Source of the DNA: H17-190 sp034435615
Lineage (GTDB): Bacteria; Chloroflexota; Dehalococcoidia; SM23-28-2; HRBIN24
NCBI GenBank assembly: GCA_034435615.1
Contig: DAOTWZ010000050.1
Location: 1-39,681, forward strand
Direction: 5' to 3'
DNA length: 39,681 bases
Shown here: positions 29,515-37,144 of the stretch, piece by piece
Position numbering within the stretch: the stretch's first letter is position 1
Layout: each line of letters opens with the position of its first letter
Translations under genes and position numbers: made by a program
The notes under the pieces: model-generated
The model's database searches: none
Seen by the model: only the letters and a program-made list of their open reading frames with translations
Told to the model about the DNA's origin: nothing

Positions 29515-30825
29515 CTAGACCACACCAGCGGCCGACAGGGCCGCCAGTTGCTCCGTCGTCAGCCCCAGTTCGCCGATGTAGACCTCCCGGTTGTGCTCGC
29601 CGATGCGGGGCGGCCGCCGCCAGATGCGGGCGGGGCTCCCGTAGAGGCGGTAGGGCGGCCCCGGGTAGCGGAGGAGGACGCCCAGTTCCTCGTGCGGGAC
29701 GTCCTGGAAGAAGCCGCGGGCGTTGAGCTGGGGGTCCTCCGTCACGTCCTTGGGGGTATTGACGGGGGCCACCAGGAGGCCCCGCCGCTGGCCCTCCTGG
29801 TAGAGGAGCTGCTTGGGCCGGGAGCGGACGAAGCGTTCTATAATGGCGTCCACGTGGCGGAACCGGGGGAGCCAGTCCACGGCCATGCTGGCGTCGGCCC
29901 CCTGGAGTAGCTGGGTGACCAGCCGCAGGTCCAGCTTGCTGAAGGTCTCCACCCATTCCGGGGAGGTCAGGCCCTCCGCCTCCCCCTCTTCGGCCATCCA
30001 CTGGATCAGGGTGGCGAGGGGGGCGCCGAAGCCGGGGACGCCCACCATGAGGAAGACGTAGCCATCGGCGCACTGGTAGGTGCCGATGCCGGGGACGCGG
30101 AACCACTGGCCATCGGGCAGGCGGCGTCCCTCCCCCTGGCGCCGGCGCAGCTCCCGGCGCAGGTCCCAGTACTGCATGGCCGTCTCCTGGTTCATGGCCA
30201 GCGCCTCCTGGAGGGATACCTCCACCATCTGCCCCTGGCCGGTCCTGTCTCGATAGGCGAGGGCGGTGAGGATGCCGCTGCAGGCCTGGATGGAGCCGCA
30301 GTAGTAGGCCTGGTTGCCGTAGGGGCGATTGGGCGGATCCTCGGGGAAGCCGGCCAGGTACATGACGCCGCTCATGGCGAGGGCGATGAGGTCGCTGGTC
30401 CGGTAGTGGGCGTGAGGCCCCCAGAGGCCGAAGCCTGTGATGGAACAGTAGATGAGGCCAGGGTTGAGCTGGCGCAGCGTCTCGTAACCCAGGCCGAGGC
30501 CCTCCATGTAGCCGGGCGGGAAGGTCTCCAGGAGGACATCGGCCCGCTCGACCAGCCGGCGCAGGAGGGCCCTGCCATCCGCCCTGGCGATGTCCAGGGT
30601 GATGGAGCGCTTACTGGTGTTGAAGGCGAAGAAGTAGAGGCTCTTCTCGGGATGGACGTCGTCGTGGAAGAAGGGGCCGATGCGCCGCGCCGGGTCTCCC
30701 CCCGGCGGCTCCACCTTTATGACGTCGGCGCCCAGGTCGGCCAGCAGCTTGCCGCAGTAGGCGCCGGGCTCGCCAGCCAGGTCGAGCACCCGCAGGTCGG
30801 CGAGGGCGCCTGGCAGTCCCTCCAC
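29515..30825 (-). CDS. family III CoA-transferase-like protein lacking the catalytic Asp
   Basis: A 436-residue CaiB/BaiF-family protein: LRVLDLAGEPGAYCGKLLAD, LGADVIKVEPPGGDPAR, SKRSITLD and RDRTGQGQMVEVSLQEA are clear. Aligning the RTGxGQ motif with its neighbour places Ala173 (NQAYYCGS) where the neighbour has Asp177, so the acyl-carrying Asp appears lost. In the benzylsuccinate CoA-transferase BbsEF (recalled from the literature), one of two paralogous subunits is also non-catalytic. The adjacent pair here may work in the same way. The start is GTG with GGAGG 6 nt upstream. A TATAAT box lies 28 nt before it. Confidence 0.88.
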   Translation of the reverse strand: MEGLPGALADLRVLDLAGEPGAYCGKLLADLGADVIKVEPPGGDPARRIGPFFHDDVHPEKSLYFFAFNTSKRSITLDIARADGRALLRRLVERADVLLETFPPGYMEGLGLGYETLRQLNPGLIYCSITGFGLWGPHAHYRTSDLIALAMSGVMYLAGFPEDPPNRPYGNQAYYCGSIQACSGILTALAYRDRTGQGQMVEVSLQEALAMNQETAMQYWDLRRELRRRQGEGRRLPDGQWFRVPGIGTYQCADGYVFLMVGVPGFGAPLATLIQWMAEEGEAEGLTSPEWVETFSKLDLRLVTQLLQGADASMAVDWLPRFRHVDAIIERFVRSRPKQLLYQEGQRRGLLVAPVNTPKDVTEDPQLNARGFFQDVPHEELGVLLRYPGPPYRLYGSPARIWRRPPRIGEHNREVYIGELGLTTEQLAALSAAGVV

Positions 30826-30853
30826 GCGCGGCCTCCGTCCCCGTCAGGTCGTA

Positions 30854-30859
30854 ATTATA
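30854..30859 (-). promoter_or_regulatory. -10 box of the CoA-transferase pair
   Basis: A perfect TATAAT on the minus strand; the predicted start near 30847 gives a leader of about 22 nt containing the GGAGG site. There is no good -35, and a G-rich tract occupies the DNA just upstream (30889-30924). Confidence 0.5.
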
Positions 30860-30888
30860 GCCATTTCTCGCCGAGGCTATCCAGACGA

Positions 30889-30924
30889 GGGGCCGCGGGG
30901 GCGGGGAAGGAAGAGGGGGCGGGG
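30889..30924 (+). other. potential G-quadruplex tract upstream of the CoA-transferase promoter
   Basis: On the plus strand five G-runs of four or five (30889-30892, 30897-30901, 30903-30906, 30915-30919, 30921-30924) are separated by loops of 4, 1, 8 and 1 nt. This meets the usual pattern for a G-quadruplex. The plus strand is the template strand for the CoA-transferase genes and lies just upstream of their -10 box. Confidence 0.5.
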
Positions 30925-30941
30925 CCGCGGCCCCGCCCCCT
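30914..30941. repeat. 28-nt perfect palindrome downstream of the rhodanese gene
   Basis: A perfect self-complementary sequence of G and C runs with A/T ends, 19 nt after the stop of the rhodanese gene. In RNA it would form a very stable hairpin with almost no loop; there is no T-tract. It may act as a terminator or mRNA 3' end stabiliser. It overlaps the G-rich tract at 30889-30924. Confidence 0.7.
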
Positions 30942-30960
30942 GGCCTGGGGATGCCTCCGT

Positions 30961-31803
30961 CTACCGCTCGATGGGGAGGCCGACGGCGCTGCCCCACTCC
31001 GTCCAGGAGCCGTCGTAGTTCTTGACGTTGGGGTAGCCCAGCAGATACTTGAGCACGAACCAGGTGTGGGAGGAGCGCTCGCCTATGCGGCAGTAGGCGA
31101 TGACCTCCTTGTCCGGGGTGATGCCCTGCCCCTGATAGAGCTCCTTGAGCTCCTCGGGACTCTTGAAGGTGCCGTCCTCCCGCACCGCCTGGGCCCAGGG
31201 GATGTTCTTGGCCTTGGGGATGTGGCCGCCCCGCTGGGCGCCCTCCTGGGGCAGGTTCTCCGGGGCCAGGAGCTCGCCCTTGAACTCGGCCGGGGAGCGG
31301 ACGTCCACCAGAGCGATGCCGTCGCGCTGGAGGGACTGGAGGACGTAGTCCCGCAGGGCGCGGATGCTGGGGTCTGGCTCCTTGGCGCGGTAGCTGGTGC
31401 GCGGGTAGCTGGGGACGTCGGTAGAGAGGGGGCGCCCCTCGTCGATCCACTTCTTGCGGCCACCGTTCATGATGCGGGCGTCCTCGTGGCCGTAGTACTT
31501 GAGGAGCCAGAAGGCGTAGGTGGCGAACCAGTTGTTGTTATCGCCGTAGAGGACGACGGTGGTGTCGTTGCTGATGCCAGAGCGGCTCAGCAGCTCCTCC
31601 ACCTGCTCCTTGGTGGCGATATCTCGCTGGACCGGTGCCTCCAGGTCCTGCTTCCAGTTCCAGCCTACGGCGCCCGGGATGTGGCCGGTCTCGTAGGCGG
31701 CCGTGTCCACGTCCACCTCCACCAGCCGCACCTTGGGGTCGTTCAGGTGCTGGGCCACCCATTCGGTGGAGACTAGCACCTCGGGACGGGCGTACTCTGC
31801 CAT
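30961..31803 (-). CDS. thiosulfate sulfurtransferase (CysA/SseA-type rhodanese)
   Basis: A 280-residue protein with two rhodanese domains. The C-terminal domain holds the active-site Cys238 in YCRIGERSSHTWF, the CysA-type loop of actinobacterial enzymes; the N-terminal domain has Asp instead of Cys in its equivalent loop (LYGDNNNW), as expected for the non-catalytic domain. It transfers sulfur from thiosulfate to cyanide or to cellular thiol acceptors. The ATG at 31801-31803 has GGGAGGA about 9 nt upstream; a longer frame starts within the promoter region. It has its own promoter at 31860-31887. Operon relation to the CoA-transferases is unlikely because of the intervening palindrome. Confidence 0.93.
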   Translation of the reverse strand: MAEYARPEVLVSTEWVAQHLNDPKVRLVEVDVDTAAYETGHIPGAVGWNWKQDLEAPVQRDIATKEQVEELLSRSGISNDTTVVLYGDNNNWFATYAFWLLKYYGHEDARIMNGGRKKWIDEGRPLSTDVPSYPRTSYRAKEPDPSIRALRDYVLQSLQRDGIALVDVRSPAEFKGELLAPENLPQEGAQRGGHIPKAKNIPWAQAVREDGTFKSPEELKELYQGQGITPDKEVIAYCRIGERSSHTWFVLKYLLGYPNVKNYDGSWTEWGSAVGLPIER

Positions 31804-31859
31804 AGCGTTCGGTCCTCCCTTCCGCGTCAGCCTTCTCTTCGCTTTCGCCTCAAGGAGAA

Positions 31860-31887
31860 AGGATACTAAACCGATAGGTAAAGTCAA
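31860..31887 (-). promoter_or_regulatory. sigma70-type promoter of the rhodanese gene
   Basis: TTGACT (31882-31887) and TATCCT (31860-31865) on the minus strand with a 16-nt spacer. The predicted leader is about 50 nt with a GGGAGGA site. A second, stronger promoter lies 197 nt upstream at 32057-32084. Confidence 0.6.
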
Positions 31888-32050
31888 GAGTCTCCCAGGG
31901 GCTTCGTCCCTGGGCCGCTGCGAGCCCGTCAGCGCGCGGACAGGCCCTCCTCTCCTCCTCTCACGCGGATTTCGCTGGCCGGGCCCGGTGGCGCCGCCGC
32001 CCGCCCTCCGATGCCTCCCCCTTCAGGGCGACGGGCACTGGACGAGGAAC
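31885..32050 (-). ncRNA. candidate small RNA or long structured leader
   Basis: A transcript from the consensus promoter at 32057-32084 would start near 32050 and cross about 165 nt with no convincing gene before reaching a hairpin and T-rich run. The RNA has a possible long-range pairing of GCCCGUC near the 5' end with GACGGGC near the 3' end, plus an internal CGCCCU...AGGGCG stem. I compared it by eye with TPP, cobalamin, SAM and 6S RNA signatures and saw no match. It may also be a 250-nt leader of the rhodanese gene. An 11-codon GTG frame inside lacks a ribosome-binding site. Confidence 0.3.
31894..31914 (-). terminator. hairpin between the two promoters upstream of rhodanese
   Basis: CCCAGGG (31894-31900), 7-nt loop and CCCTGGG (31908-31914): a 7-bp stem. 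Reading from the upstream promoter it is followed by AGACTCTTGACTTT, a weak T-rich run. It could end a short transcript or attenuate read-through to the rhodanese gene. Confidence 0.35.
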
Positions 32051-32056
32051 GATGCG

Positions 32057-32084
32057 ATTATACGCCTGCCCACACGGTTGTCAA
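32057..32084 (-). promoter_or_regulatory. perfect consensus sigma70 promoter
   Basis: TTGACA (32079-32084) and TATAAT (32057-32062) on the minus strand, both exact consensus, with a 16-nt spacer. It is the best promoter in the window. It lies just past the 3' end of the nitronate monooxygenase gene and points towards the rhodanese gene 250 nt away. Confidence 0.75.
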
Positions 32085-32106
32085 CGGTGGCCGGGCCTCG
32101 CCCGCC

Positions 32107-33255
32107 CTAGTCAGCGGAGGCCTGGACGACGGAAGGGAGGACCCGCTCCAGGATCTCGGCTGCCTGGGCCACCATCTCCTCCAGTATCTCGCGGGCCGGC
32201 CGCTGCCGCCGCATCATCCCGGCGATCTGCCCCGCCGGGTTGATGAGCAGCTCCTTGCGGCCCGCCTTCTCGGCGGCCACCAGGAGCTCGTGCACCAGCA
32301 TGGGCTGGTAGGGGAAGGGGAGGGTGGGCACCCCCGAGCGCTCCCACTCCTCGATGAGAGGGTTGGCGATGGCCCGCACTGGCTTGCCGGTGTAGATGCG
32401 AGTGAGGCGGGTATCCTCCTCCGTGGCCTCCAGGATGCGCCGCTTCAGGTCCGGGTCGTGGTTGGCCTCGTCGGAGACCAGGAAGGCGGTGCCCACCCAG
32501 ACGCCCACGGCGCCCAGGCAGAGGGCGGCGGCCAGGCCGCGGCCATCGCCGATGCCGCCGGCCGCCACCACCGGGACGGGGGCCACAGCGTCCACCACCT
32601 GAGGCACCAGGGACATGGTGCCGATGCGCCCCGTGTGGCCGCCGGCATCGTAGCCCTGGGCCACCACTATGTCCGCCCCGCCCTCCACCACGCGGCGGGC
32701 GTTCTTCACGTTCCCCACCAGGGAGATGACCTTGATCCCCTGGGCGTGCAGCTCCGGCACGTAGGGCGCCGGGTTGCCCAGCCCCGAGGCGAAGACAGGC
32801 ACCCGCTCCTCCAGGATGACGTCCATCTGGCGCCGTATGAACTCTGAACCCTGGCCAACGCGGGCCAGCCGCGGCACCCGCTCCGCCACCTCCGGCAGGC
32901 CGAACTTCTCCCTCAACTGGAGGACGAAGCGTCGCTGCTCCTCCGGCAGAACCTCCCTCGGGCTCCTGGGCCCCTCGGGGGGAGCGCTGGGGCCGGCCTG
33001 GGCCGGCGTGTCCGGCCGCGCCGGCAGCAGGAGGTCCACGCCGAAGGGCCGGTCCGTCAGCTCCCGCACCTTGCGGATCTCCTGCCGTAGCTCCTCCGGC
33101 GCCATGATGGCGGCGCCGATGACGCCCAGGCCGCCGGCGTTAGAGACGGCGGCCACCAGCTCGGCGCGGGCCACGTCTCCCATCCCAGCCAGGATGACGG
33201 GGTACTCGATGTCCAGCATCTCGCACAGCTTCGTCCGCAGGACCGGCCTGCCCAT
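32107..33255 (-). CDS. nitronate monooxygenase / enoyl-ACP reductase II-like flavoprotein
   Basis: A 382-residue FMN-dependent TIM-barrel protein. Family features are the start YPVILAGMGDVARAELVAAVSNAGGLGVIG, the catalytic His207 in AQGYDAGGHTGRIGTM, the FMN phosphate segment VVAAGGIGDGRGLAAAL, and ALCLGAVGVWVGTAFL. An insertion of about 60 residues after FGVDLLLP (about 78-140), rich in Pro and charge, is common in the nitronate monooxygenase branch. The reaction is oxidation of alkyl nitronates or a related flavin-dependent step. ATG with AGGAGGGG 4 nt upstream; its promoter is at 33304-33333. Divergent to polA. Confidence 0.87.
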   Translation of the reverse strand: MGRPVLRTKLCEMLDIEYPVILAGMGDVARAELVAAVSNAGGLGVIGAAIMAPEELRQEIRKVRELTDRPFGVDLLLPARPDTPAQAGPSAPPEGPRSPREVLPEEQRRFVLQLREKFGLPEVAERVPRLARVGQGSEFIRRQMDVILEERVPVFASGLGNPAPYVPELHAQGIKVISLVGNVKNARRVVEGGADIVVAQGYDAGGHTGRIGTMSLVPQVVDAVAPVPVVAAGGIGDGRGLAAALCLGAVGVWVGTAFLVSDEANHDPDLKRRILEATEEDTRLTRIYTGKPVRAIANPLIEEWERSGVPTLPFPYQPMLVHELLVAAEKAGRKELLINPAGQIAGMMRRQRPAREILEEMVAQAAEILERVLPSVVQASAD

Positions 33256-33303
33256 GGCTCCCCTCCTGGCCCGCCCCGGCGGGCCCCTGTTCTGCAGGCC
33301 CCG

Positions 33304-33333
33304 ATTATAGCCCTGGTCTGACGTTCACGGCAA
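33304..33333 (-). promoter_or_regulatory. promoter of the nitronate monooxygenase gene
   Basis: TTGCCG (33328-33333) and a perfect TATAAT (33304-33309) on the minus strand with an 18-nt spacer. It shares the 127-bp gap with the divergent polA promoter. Confidence 0.6.
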
Positions 33334-33366
33334 GGGTATGGTGCCCTCGTGAGCGCCGGGGGGCGG

Positions 33367-33375
33367 TGCTATAAT
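33367..33375 (+). promoter_or_regulatory. extended -10 promoter of polA, leaderless
   Basis: TGC-TATAAT with a perfect -10 at 33370-33375, followed by 7 nt and then the GTG start codon. Transcription should begin at or within a base of the start codon, so the mRNA should be leaderless. No -35 match. Confidence 0.65.
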
Positions 33376-33382
33376 TCCCGGC

Positions 33383-36175
33383 GTGAGCGACCGACAGCCC
33401 CGCCTGGTGCTCCTGGACGGCCACGGCATCATCCACCGCTCCTACCACGCTATGCGGGAGCAGCCCCTCACGGTGCGTCACACCGGGGAGGTCATAACCG
33501 CCGTATACGGCTTCGCCAACACGCTCCTCTCCGTCCTCCAGGAGCTGCGGCCCACTCACGTGGCGGTGGCGCTGGACAAAGGGCGTCTCACCTTCCGCCA
33601 CCGGCTGGACCCCACCTACAAGGCCCACCGCGTGGAGATGCCGGACGACCTGCGCTCCCAGATGCGCCGCTGCCGGGAGCTCATAGAGGCCTTCGGTATC
33701 CCCATCTACGAGCACGAGGAGTACGAGGCGGACGACATCCTGGGCACCCTGGCCCGCCAGGCGGCGGAGATGGAGCTGGAGACCTACCTGGTGAGCCTGG
33801 ACAGCGACATCGCCCAACTGGTGCGGCCGGGGGTGCGCCTGTGGCTCTACCGCCCCTACCAGCGGGACTTCGTCGTCTATGCCACGCCAGAGGACGTGCA
33901 GCGACGCTACGGCGTCCTACCTCAGCAGCTCCCCGACCTGAAGGCCCTCAAGGGCGACGCCAGCGACAACATCCCCGGCGTCCCCGGCGTGGGCGAGAAG
34001 ACGGCGGTGCGCCTCGTCCAGCAGTTCGGCAGCATCGAAGCGCTGTACGAGCATCTGGACCAGGTGGAGCCCCCCAAGCTGCGGGAGGCGCTCCGCCAGG
34101 CCGAGGAACAGGTGCGACGCTCCAAGCACCTGGCCACCATCGCCACCGATGTCCCCGTCCATCTGGACCTGGAGGCCGCCGATTTCTGGGCCCGCTACCG
34201 TCGCCAGCGGGTCTTAGACCTCTTCCGTGAGCTGGAGTTCAAGAGCCTGGTCCCCCGTCTGCCCCAGGAAGAGGCCGGACGAGAAGGAGAAGAGGAGGTG
34301 TCGCCCCTGGGACGCGGCGTCCCCGGGCCGGGCCTCGCTGGCGAGGAGCGCTACCAGGTGGTGGACACCGAGGAGGCCCTCGCTGAGCTGGTGCGCCGCC
34401 TGGAGGCCCGGGGCGCCTTCGCCCTGGACACGGAGACCACTGGCCTGGAGGCTATGCGGGCCCGCCTGGTGGGCATCTCCCTCTCCCCCGCCCCCGGCGA
34501 GGCCTACTACATCCCGGTGGGGCACCTGGGCCACGCCGGGCAACTGCCGCTGGGTCTCGTCCTGGAGCGGTTGCGCCCCCTCCTGGAGAGCGAGGCCGTC
34601 AAGAAGACGGCCCACAACGCCAAATACGACATGGTAGTCCTGGCCCGCCACGGCGTCTGGCTGCGGGGCCTCCAGTTCGACACCATGATCGCCGCCTGGC
34701 TGCTGGGCGAGGGCGGTGGCGCCGGTCGCCCCGGGGAGGGCGCTCTGGGACTGAAGTGGCTCGCCTCCCGCCACCTCAACGTGGAGATGACGGAGATAAC
34801 CAGCCTCATCGGCGCCCGCGGACGGGGGCAGCTCTCCATGGCCGAGGTGCCGGTGGAAGCGGCCGCCCGCTACGCCTGCGCCGATGCCGACATGAGCCTT
34901 CGCCTCCGCCACGCCCTGGAGCCCCGCCTGCAGGAGCGGGCCCAGGAGAGGCTTTTCTACGAGATCGAGATGCCCCTGGTGCCGGTGCTGGCCCGCATGG
35001 AGCTCAACGGCGTGGCGGTGGAGGCCGGCGTCCTGCGGGAGATGTCCAAGACCCTGAGCGAAGAGATAAAGCGGGTGGAGGAGGAGATATACCGGGCGGT
35101 GGGGCACCGCTTCAACATCGGCTCGCCGCAGCAGTTGAGCCGCGTCCTCTTCGAAGAGCTGAAGCTACCCAAGACGCGCCGGCTCAAGTCCGGCGGCTAC
35201 TCCACCGATGCCCAGTCCCTGGAGGAGCTGCGGGGCGCCCACCCCGTCATCGACCTCATATTCGACTACCGGGAGCTGACGAAGCTGAAGAGCACCTACG
35301 TGGACGCCCTGCCCGGCCTGGTCCATCCGGAGACGGGACGGATCCACAGCGAGTTCAACCAGACCGGGACGGCCACCGGTCGCCTCTCCTCCAGCAACCC
35401 CAACCTGCAGAACATACCCGTCCGCACTGAGCTGGGAGGGCAGATCCGGCGGGCCTTCATCGCCCGCGACGTGGGGCCCGACCCACATCTCCTGGCGGCC
35501 GACTACTCCCAGGTCGAGCTGCGGGTGATGGCCCACTACACCCGCGACCCGGCCCTGGTAGAGGCCTTCCTGCGGGACGAGGACATCCACGCCGCCACCG
35601 CCTCCCAGGTCTTCGGCGTGCCCCTGGAGCAGGTGACGCCGGTGATGCGGCGGCGGGCCAAGGTCTTCAACTTCGGCGTCCTATATGGCCTTACCCCCTA
35701 CGGCCTCTCGGTGCGGGAGCGCATATCCCAGGAGGAGGCGGCCGAGTTCATCCGTCGCTACTTCGAACGCTACCCGGGCATCCGGCGCTACATCGAGGAG
35801 ACGGTGCAGCGGACGCGAGAGCTGGGCTACGCCGAGACCCTCTTCGGCCGGCGTCGCTACCTGCCCGACATCAACTCCCCCAACCACAGCGTGCGCCAGG
35901 CGGCGGAGCGAGCCGCCATCAACATGCCCATCCAGGGCACCGTGGCGGATATCATGAAGATCTCCATGAACCGCCTCCAGGCGGAGCTGGAGCGGCGGGG
36001 CCTACGCAGCCTCATGATCCTCCAGGTGCACGACGAGCTTATCTTCGAGTGCCCGGGGGAGGAGCTGTCGGAGATACGGGCGCTGGTGCTGGAGATCATG
36101 CCCAGGGCGGCGGAGCTGGTGGTCCCCCTCAAGGTGGACGTGAAGGTGGGCAGGAACTGGGGGGAGATGGAGTAG
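33383..36175 (+). CDS. polA: DNA polymerase I
   Basis: A 930-residue family A polymerase with three domains. The 5' nuclease (1-290) has LLDGHG at the start, EYEADDILG at 113-121 and GDASDNIPGVPGVGEKTA at 191-208. The 3'-5' proofreading domain (about 322-520) keeps its acidic residues: Asp349 and Glu351 in FALDTETTG, NAKYD, and YACADAD. The polymerase domain has motif A DYSQVELRVMAH (Asp707), motif B RRAKVFNFGVLYG (from 757) and motif C QVHDELIFE (His883, Asp884). All three activities therefore look intact, unlike Thermus-type enzymes without proofreading. Start is GTG at 33383. It is followed by a DNA methyltransferase and mutM. Confidence 0.97.
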   Translation: MSDRQPRLVLLDGHGIIHRSYHAMREQPLTVRHTGEVITAVYGFANTLLSVLQELRPTHVAVALDKGRLTFRHRLDPTYKAHRVEMPDDLRSQMRRCRELIEAFGIPIYEHEEYEADDILGTLARQAAEMELETYLVSLDSDIAQLVRPGVRLWLYRPYQRDFVVYATPEDVQRRYGVLPQQLPDLKALKGDASDNIPGVPGVGEKTAVRLVQQFGSIEALYEHLDQVEPPKLREALRQAEEQVRRSKHLATIATDVPVHLDLEAADFWARYRRQRVLDLFRELEFKSLVPRLPQEEAGREGEEEVSPLGRGVPGPGLAGEERYQVVDTEEALAELVRRLEARGAFALDTETTGLEAMRARLVGISLSPAPGEAYYIPVGHLGHAGQLPLGLVLERLRPLLESEAVKKTAHNAKYDMVVLARHGVWLRGLQFDTMIAAWLLGEGGGAGRPGEGALGLKWLASRHLNVEMTEITSLIGARGRGQLSMAEVPVEAAARYACADADMSLRLRHALEPRLQERAQERLFYEIEMPLVPVLARMELNGVAVEAGVLREMSKTLSEEIKRVEEEIYRAVGHRFNIGSPQQLSRVLFEELKLPKTRRLKSGGYSTDAQSLEELRGAHPVIDLIFDYRELTKLKSTYVDALPGLVHPETGRIHSEFNQTGTATGRLSSSNPNLQNIPVRTELGGQIRRAFIARDVGPDPHLLAADYSQVELRVMAHYTRDPALVEAFLRDEDIHAATASQVFGVPLEQVTPVMRRRAKVFNFGVLYGLTPYGLSVRERISQEEAAEFIRRYFERYPGIRRYIEETVQRTRELGYAETLFGRRRYLPDINSPNHSVRQAAERAAINMPIQGTVADIMKISMNRLQAELERRGLRSLMILQVHDELIFECPGEELSEIRALVLEIMPRAAELVVPLKVDVKVGRNWGEME

Positions 36176-36194
36176 CGGGGCGGGAAGGAGGCAG

Positions 36195-37142
36195 ATGGCG
36201 AGGGCAGATGGCACACCGGGACCGCCGGAGGGTCGGCCCGGCCGCCGCCGCACTCGCACCAGCAGCTTCGGCACCGCCGGCCGCATCTCCCACGATTCCT
36301 CCGCCTACTACGCCCGCCGCCTGTACGATGGCCTCCCCCGCGAGGTGCCCCAGCCCTACCAGGAGGTCCCCCTGCCGCCCCATCTGCTGGACGCCGTCCT
36401 CTGCAAGAGCAGCGAGCGCATGGAGGAGCTGCCGGACTGCTCCGTCCACCTCATGGTCACCTCGCCTCCCTACAACGTGGGCAAGGAGTACGACGAAGAC
36501 CTGACCCTGGACCAGTACCGCTCTTTCCTGCGCCGGGTAATGGCCGAGGTCTACCGAGTCCTGGTGCCGGGCGGCCGCGCCTGCATAAACATCGCCAACC
36601 TGGGGCGGCGCCCTTACCTCCCCCTCCACGCCTTCATCGTCCAGGACATGCTGGGGCTGGGCTTCCTGATGCGGGGGGAGATCATCTGGGACAAGGGGGC
36701 CAGCGCCAGCCCCTCCACCGCCTGGGGTAGCTGGCGCTCCCCCGTGAACCCGACGCTGCGGGACACCCACGAATACATCCTGGTCTTCTGCAAGGGGAGC
36801 TTCGGCCGGGCCAACCCGCAGCGACGGCGGAGCACCATCGGCCGGGAGGAGTTCCTGGAGTCCACCAGGAGCGTCTGGCGCTTCCCGGCCGAGCCGGCCG
36901 GCAAGGTGGGCCACCCGGCGCCCTTCCCCGTGGAGCTACCCCGTCGTCTCATCCAGCTCTACACCTTCGAGGGCGAGGTGGTGCTGGACCCCTTCATGGG
37001 GAGCGGCACCACCGCCCTGGCTGCCCTGGAGACGGGCCGCCACTTCGTGGGCTACGAGATAGACCCCCGTTACGTGGAGATGGCGCAACGGCGCATAATG
37101 GAGGTCAGGGCGGCCCTGCGCCCGCCCTGGCCCACTAGCTAG
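36195..37142 (+). CDS. orphan beta-class DNA methyltransferase (N4-cytosine or N6-adenine)
   Basis: A 315-residue site-specific amino-methyltransferase. The order is catalytic motif TSPPYNVG at 89-96 first, a target-recognition stretch (about 165-250, including STAWGSWRSPVNP), then the AdoMet-binding motif DPFMGSGTT at 265-273, which is the beta-class arrangement. The catalytic SPPY is more frequent in N4-cytosine enzymes, but N6-adenine cannot be excluded. No restriction endonuclease is adjacent. The ATG has AAGGAGG upstream; the first 60 residues are basic and probably partly disordered. It sits between polA and mutM, an unusual place that suggests a housekeeping or regulatory methylation role. 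The recognition site cannot be read from sequence. Confidence 0.9.
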   Translation: MARADGTPGPPEGRPGRRRTRTSSFGTAGRISHDSSAYYARRLYDGLPREVPQPYQEVPLPPHLLDAVLCKSSERMEELPDCSVHLMVTSPPYNVGKEYDEDLTLDQYRSFLRRVMAEVYRVLVPGGRACINIANLGRRPYLPLHAFIVQDMLGLGFLMRGEIIWDKGASASPSTAWGSWRSPVNPTLRDTHEYILVFCKGSFGRANPQRRRSTIGREEFLESTRSVWRFPAEPAGKVGHPAPFPVELPRRLIQLYTFEGEVVLDPFMGSGTTALAALETGRHFVGYEIDPRYVEMAQRRIMEVRAALRPPWPTS

Positions 37143-37144
37143 AC

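Noticed and set aside
31885..32106. A riboswitch (cobalamin, TPP or SAM type) upstream of the rhodanese gene
   Set aside because: Neither strand shows the conserved cores of these classes; only generic GC-rich stems are visible.
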